Below, piece after piece: positions 21,811-21,870 of a stretch of 21,870 nt of DNA (its first letter is position 1; each line of letters opens with the position of its first letter). Below the pieces are notes generated by a model, which made no database searches, was not told the origin of the DNA, and was given only the letters and a program-made list of their open reading frames with translations. The stretch comes from Anaerobacillus sp. (GTDB lineage: Bacteria > Bacillota > Bacilli > Bacillales > Anaerobacillaceae), in the NCBI GenBank assembly GCA_007118195.1, contig SKSA01000176.1:1-21870 (forward strand). The letters are read 5' to 3'. Made by a program: the position numbers and the translations under genes.

Positions 21811-21870
21811 ACTCGTATAATCGCAGGGATATGGCCTGCAAGTTTCTACCGAATTACCGTAAATGATTCG
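21811..21870 (+). ncRNA. Purine riboswitch aptamer, cut by window edge
   Basis: The conserved order is present. The 5' side of P1 is followed by TATAATCG, the P2 hairpin GCAGG-GATATGG-CCTGC, the J2/3 word AAGTTTCTACC, and the P3 hairpin with the ACCGTAAATG loop. The two loops have the expected kissing bases. The window ends right after P3, before the specificity base (C74 for guanine, U74 for adenine), so the ligand cannot be read. The gene it controls lies beyond the window, probably for purine synthesis or uptake. Confidence 0.92.

Overview
The window is a low-GC Firmicutes chromosome, most likely Bacillaceae. It has AT-rich spacers, strong AGGAGG-type ribosome binding sites, sporulation genes (spoIIM, mciZ) and the Bacillus subtilis-like order yqkF / mciZ / nudF / endonuclease Q / spoIIM / fur / yqzK / xerD / deoB / punA. 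Species cannot be fixed from the sequence. An alkaliphilic relative is possible but unproven.

Layout. 1-2980 (minus): a nucleoside salvage operon, deoB - punA - a second, diverged purine nucleoside phosphorylase that runs off the left edge. It has its own promoter at 2841-2870. 2982-4860 (minus): xerD, yqzK and fur, with a terminator after fur and two PerR-type boxes upstream of it. 4864-7500 (minus): spoIIM, an endonuclease Q-type PHP nuclease and nudF. 7620-10078: divergent mciZ (+), a conserved DUF3866 gene (-) and an aldo/keto reductase (+). 10189-11718 (minus): two adjacent FluC fluoride channels and a membrane-anchored thioredoxin-like protein. 12226-13056 (+): uppP, sharing a long bidirectional terminator with a CobW-type GTPase (-). 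14570-16591 (+): a YcgR-type permease and YcgQ-type partner, divergent from the CobW gene and probably forming one metal-linked module. 16651-19554 (minus): citramalate synthase followed by a stand-alone trpB. 19822-21385 (minus): an orphan glucose-type PTS IIA and a BglG-family antiterminator behind a textbook RAT/terminator switch. 21574-21699 (+): a 41-residue unknown. 21811-21870: a purine riboswitch cut by the right edge.

Most of this is conserved housekeeping. The less ordinary signals are: (i) a family of structured intergenic repeats found in four of the five divergent promoter regions, always in the same orientation, with arms that differ between copies yet stay complementary; (ii) the second purine phosphorylase, with two purine-contact residues changed; (iii) two FluC paralogues predicted to have opposite topologies, one lacking both F-box phenylalanines; (iv) a long-tailed MciZ; (v) several large unexplained inverted repeats and palindromes (2877-2983, 5589-5700, 14117-14142, 19706-19812).
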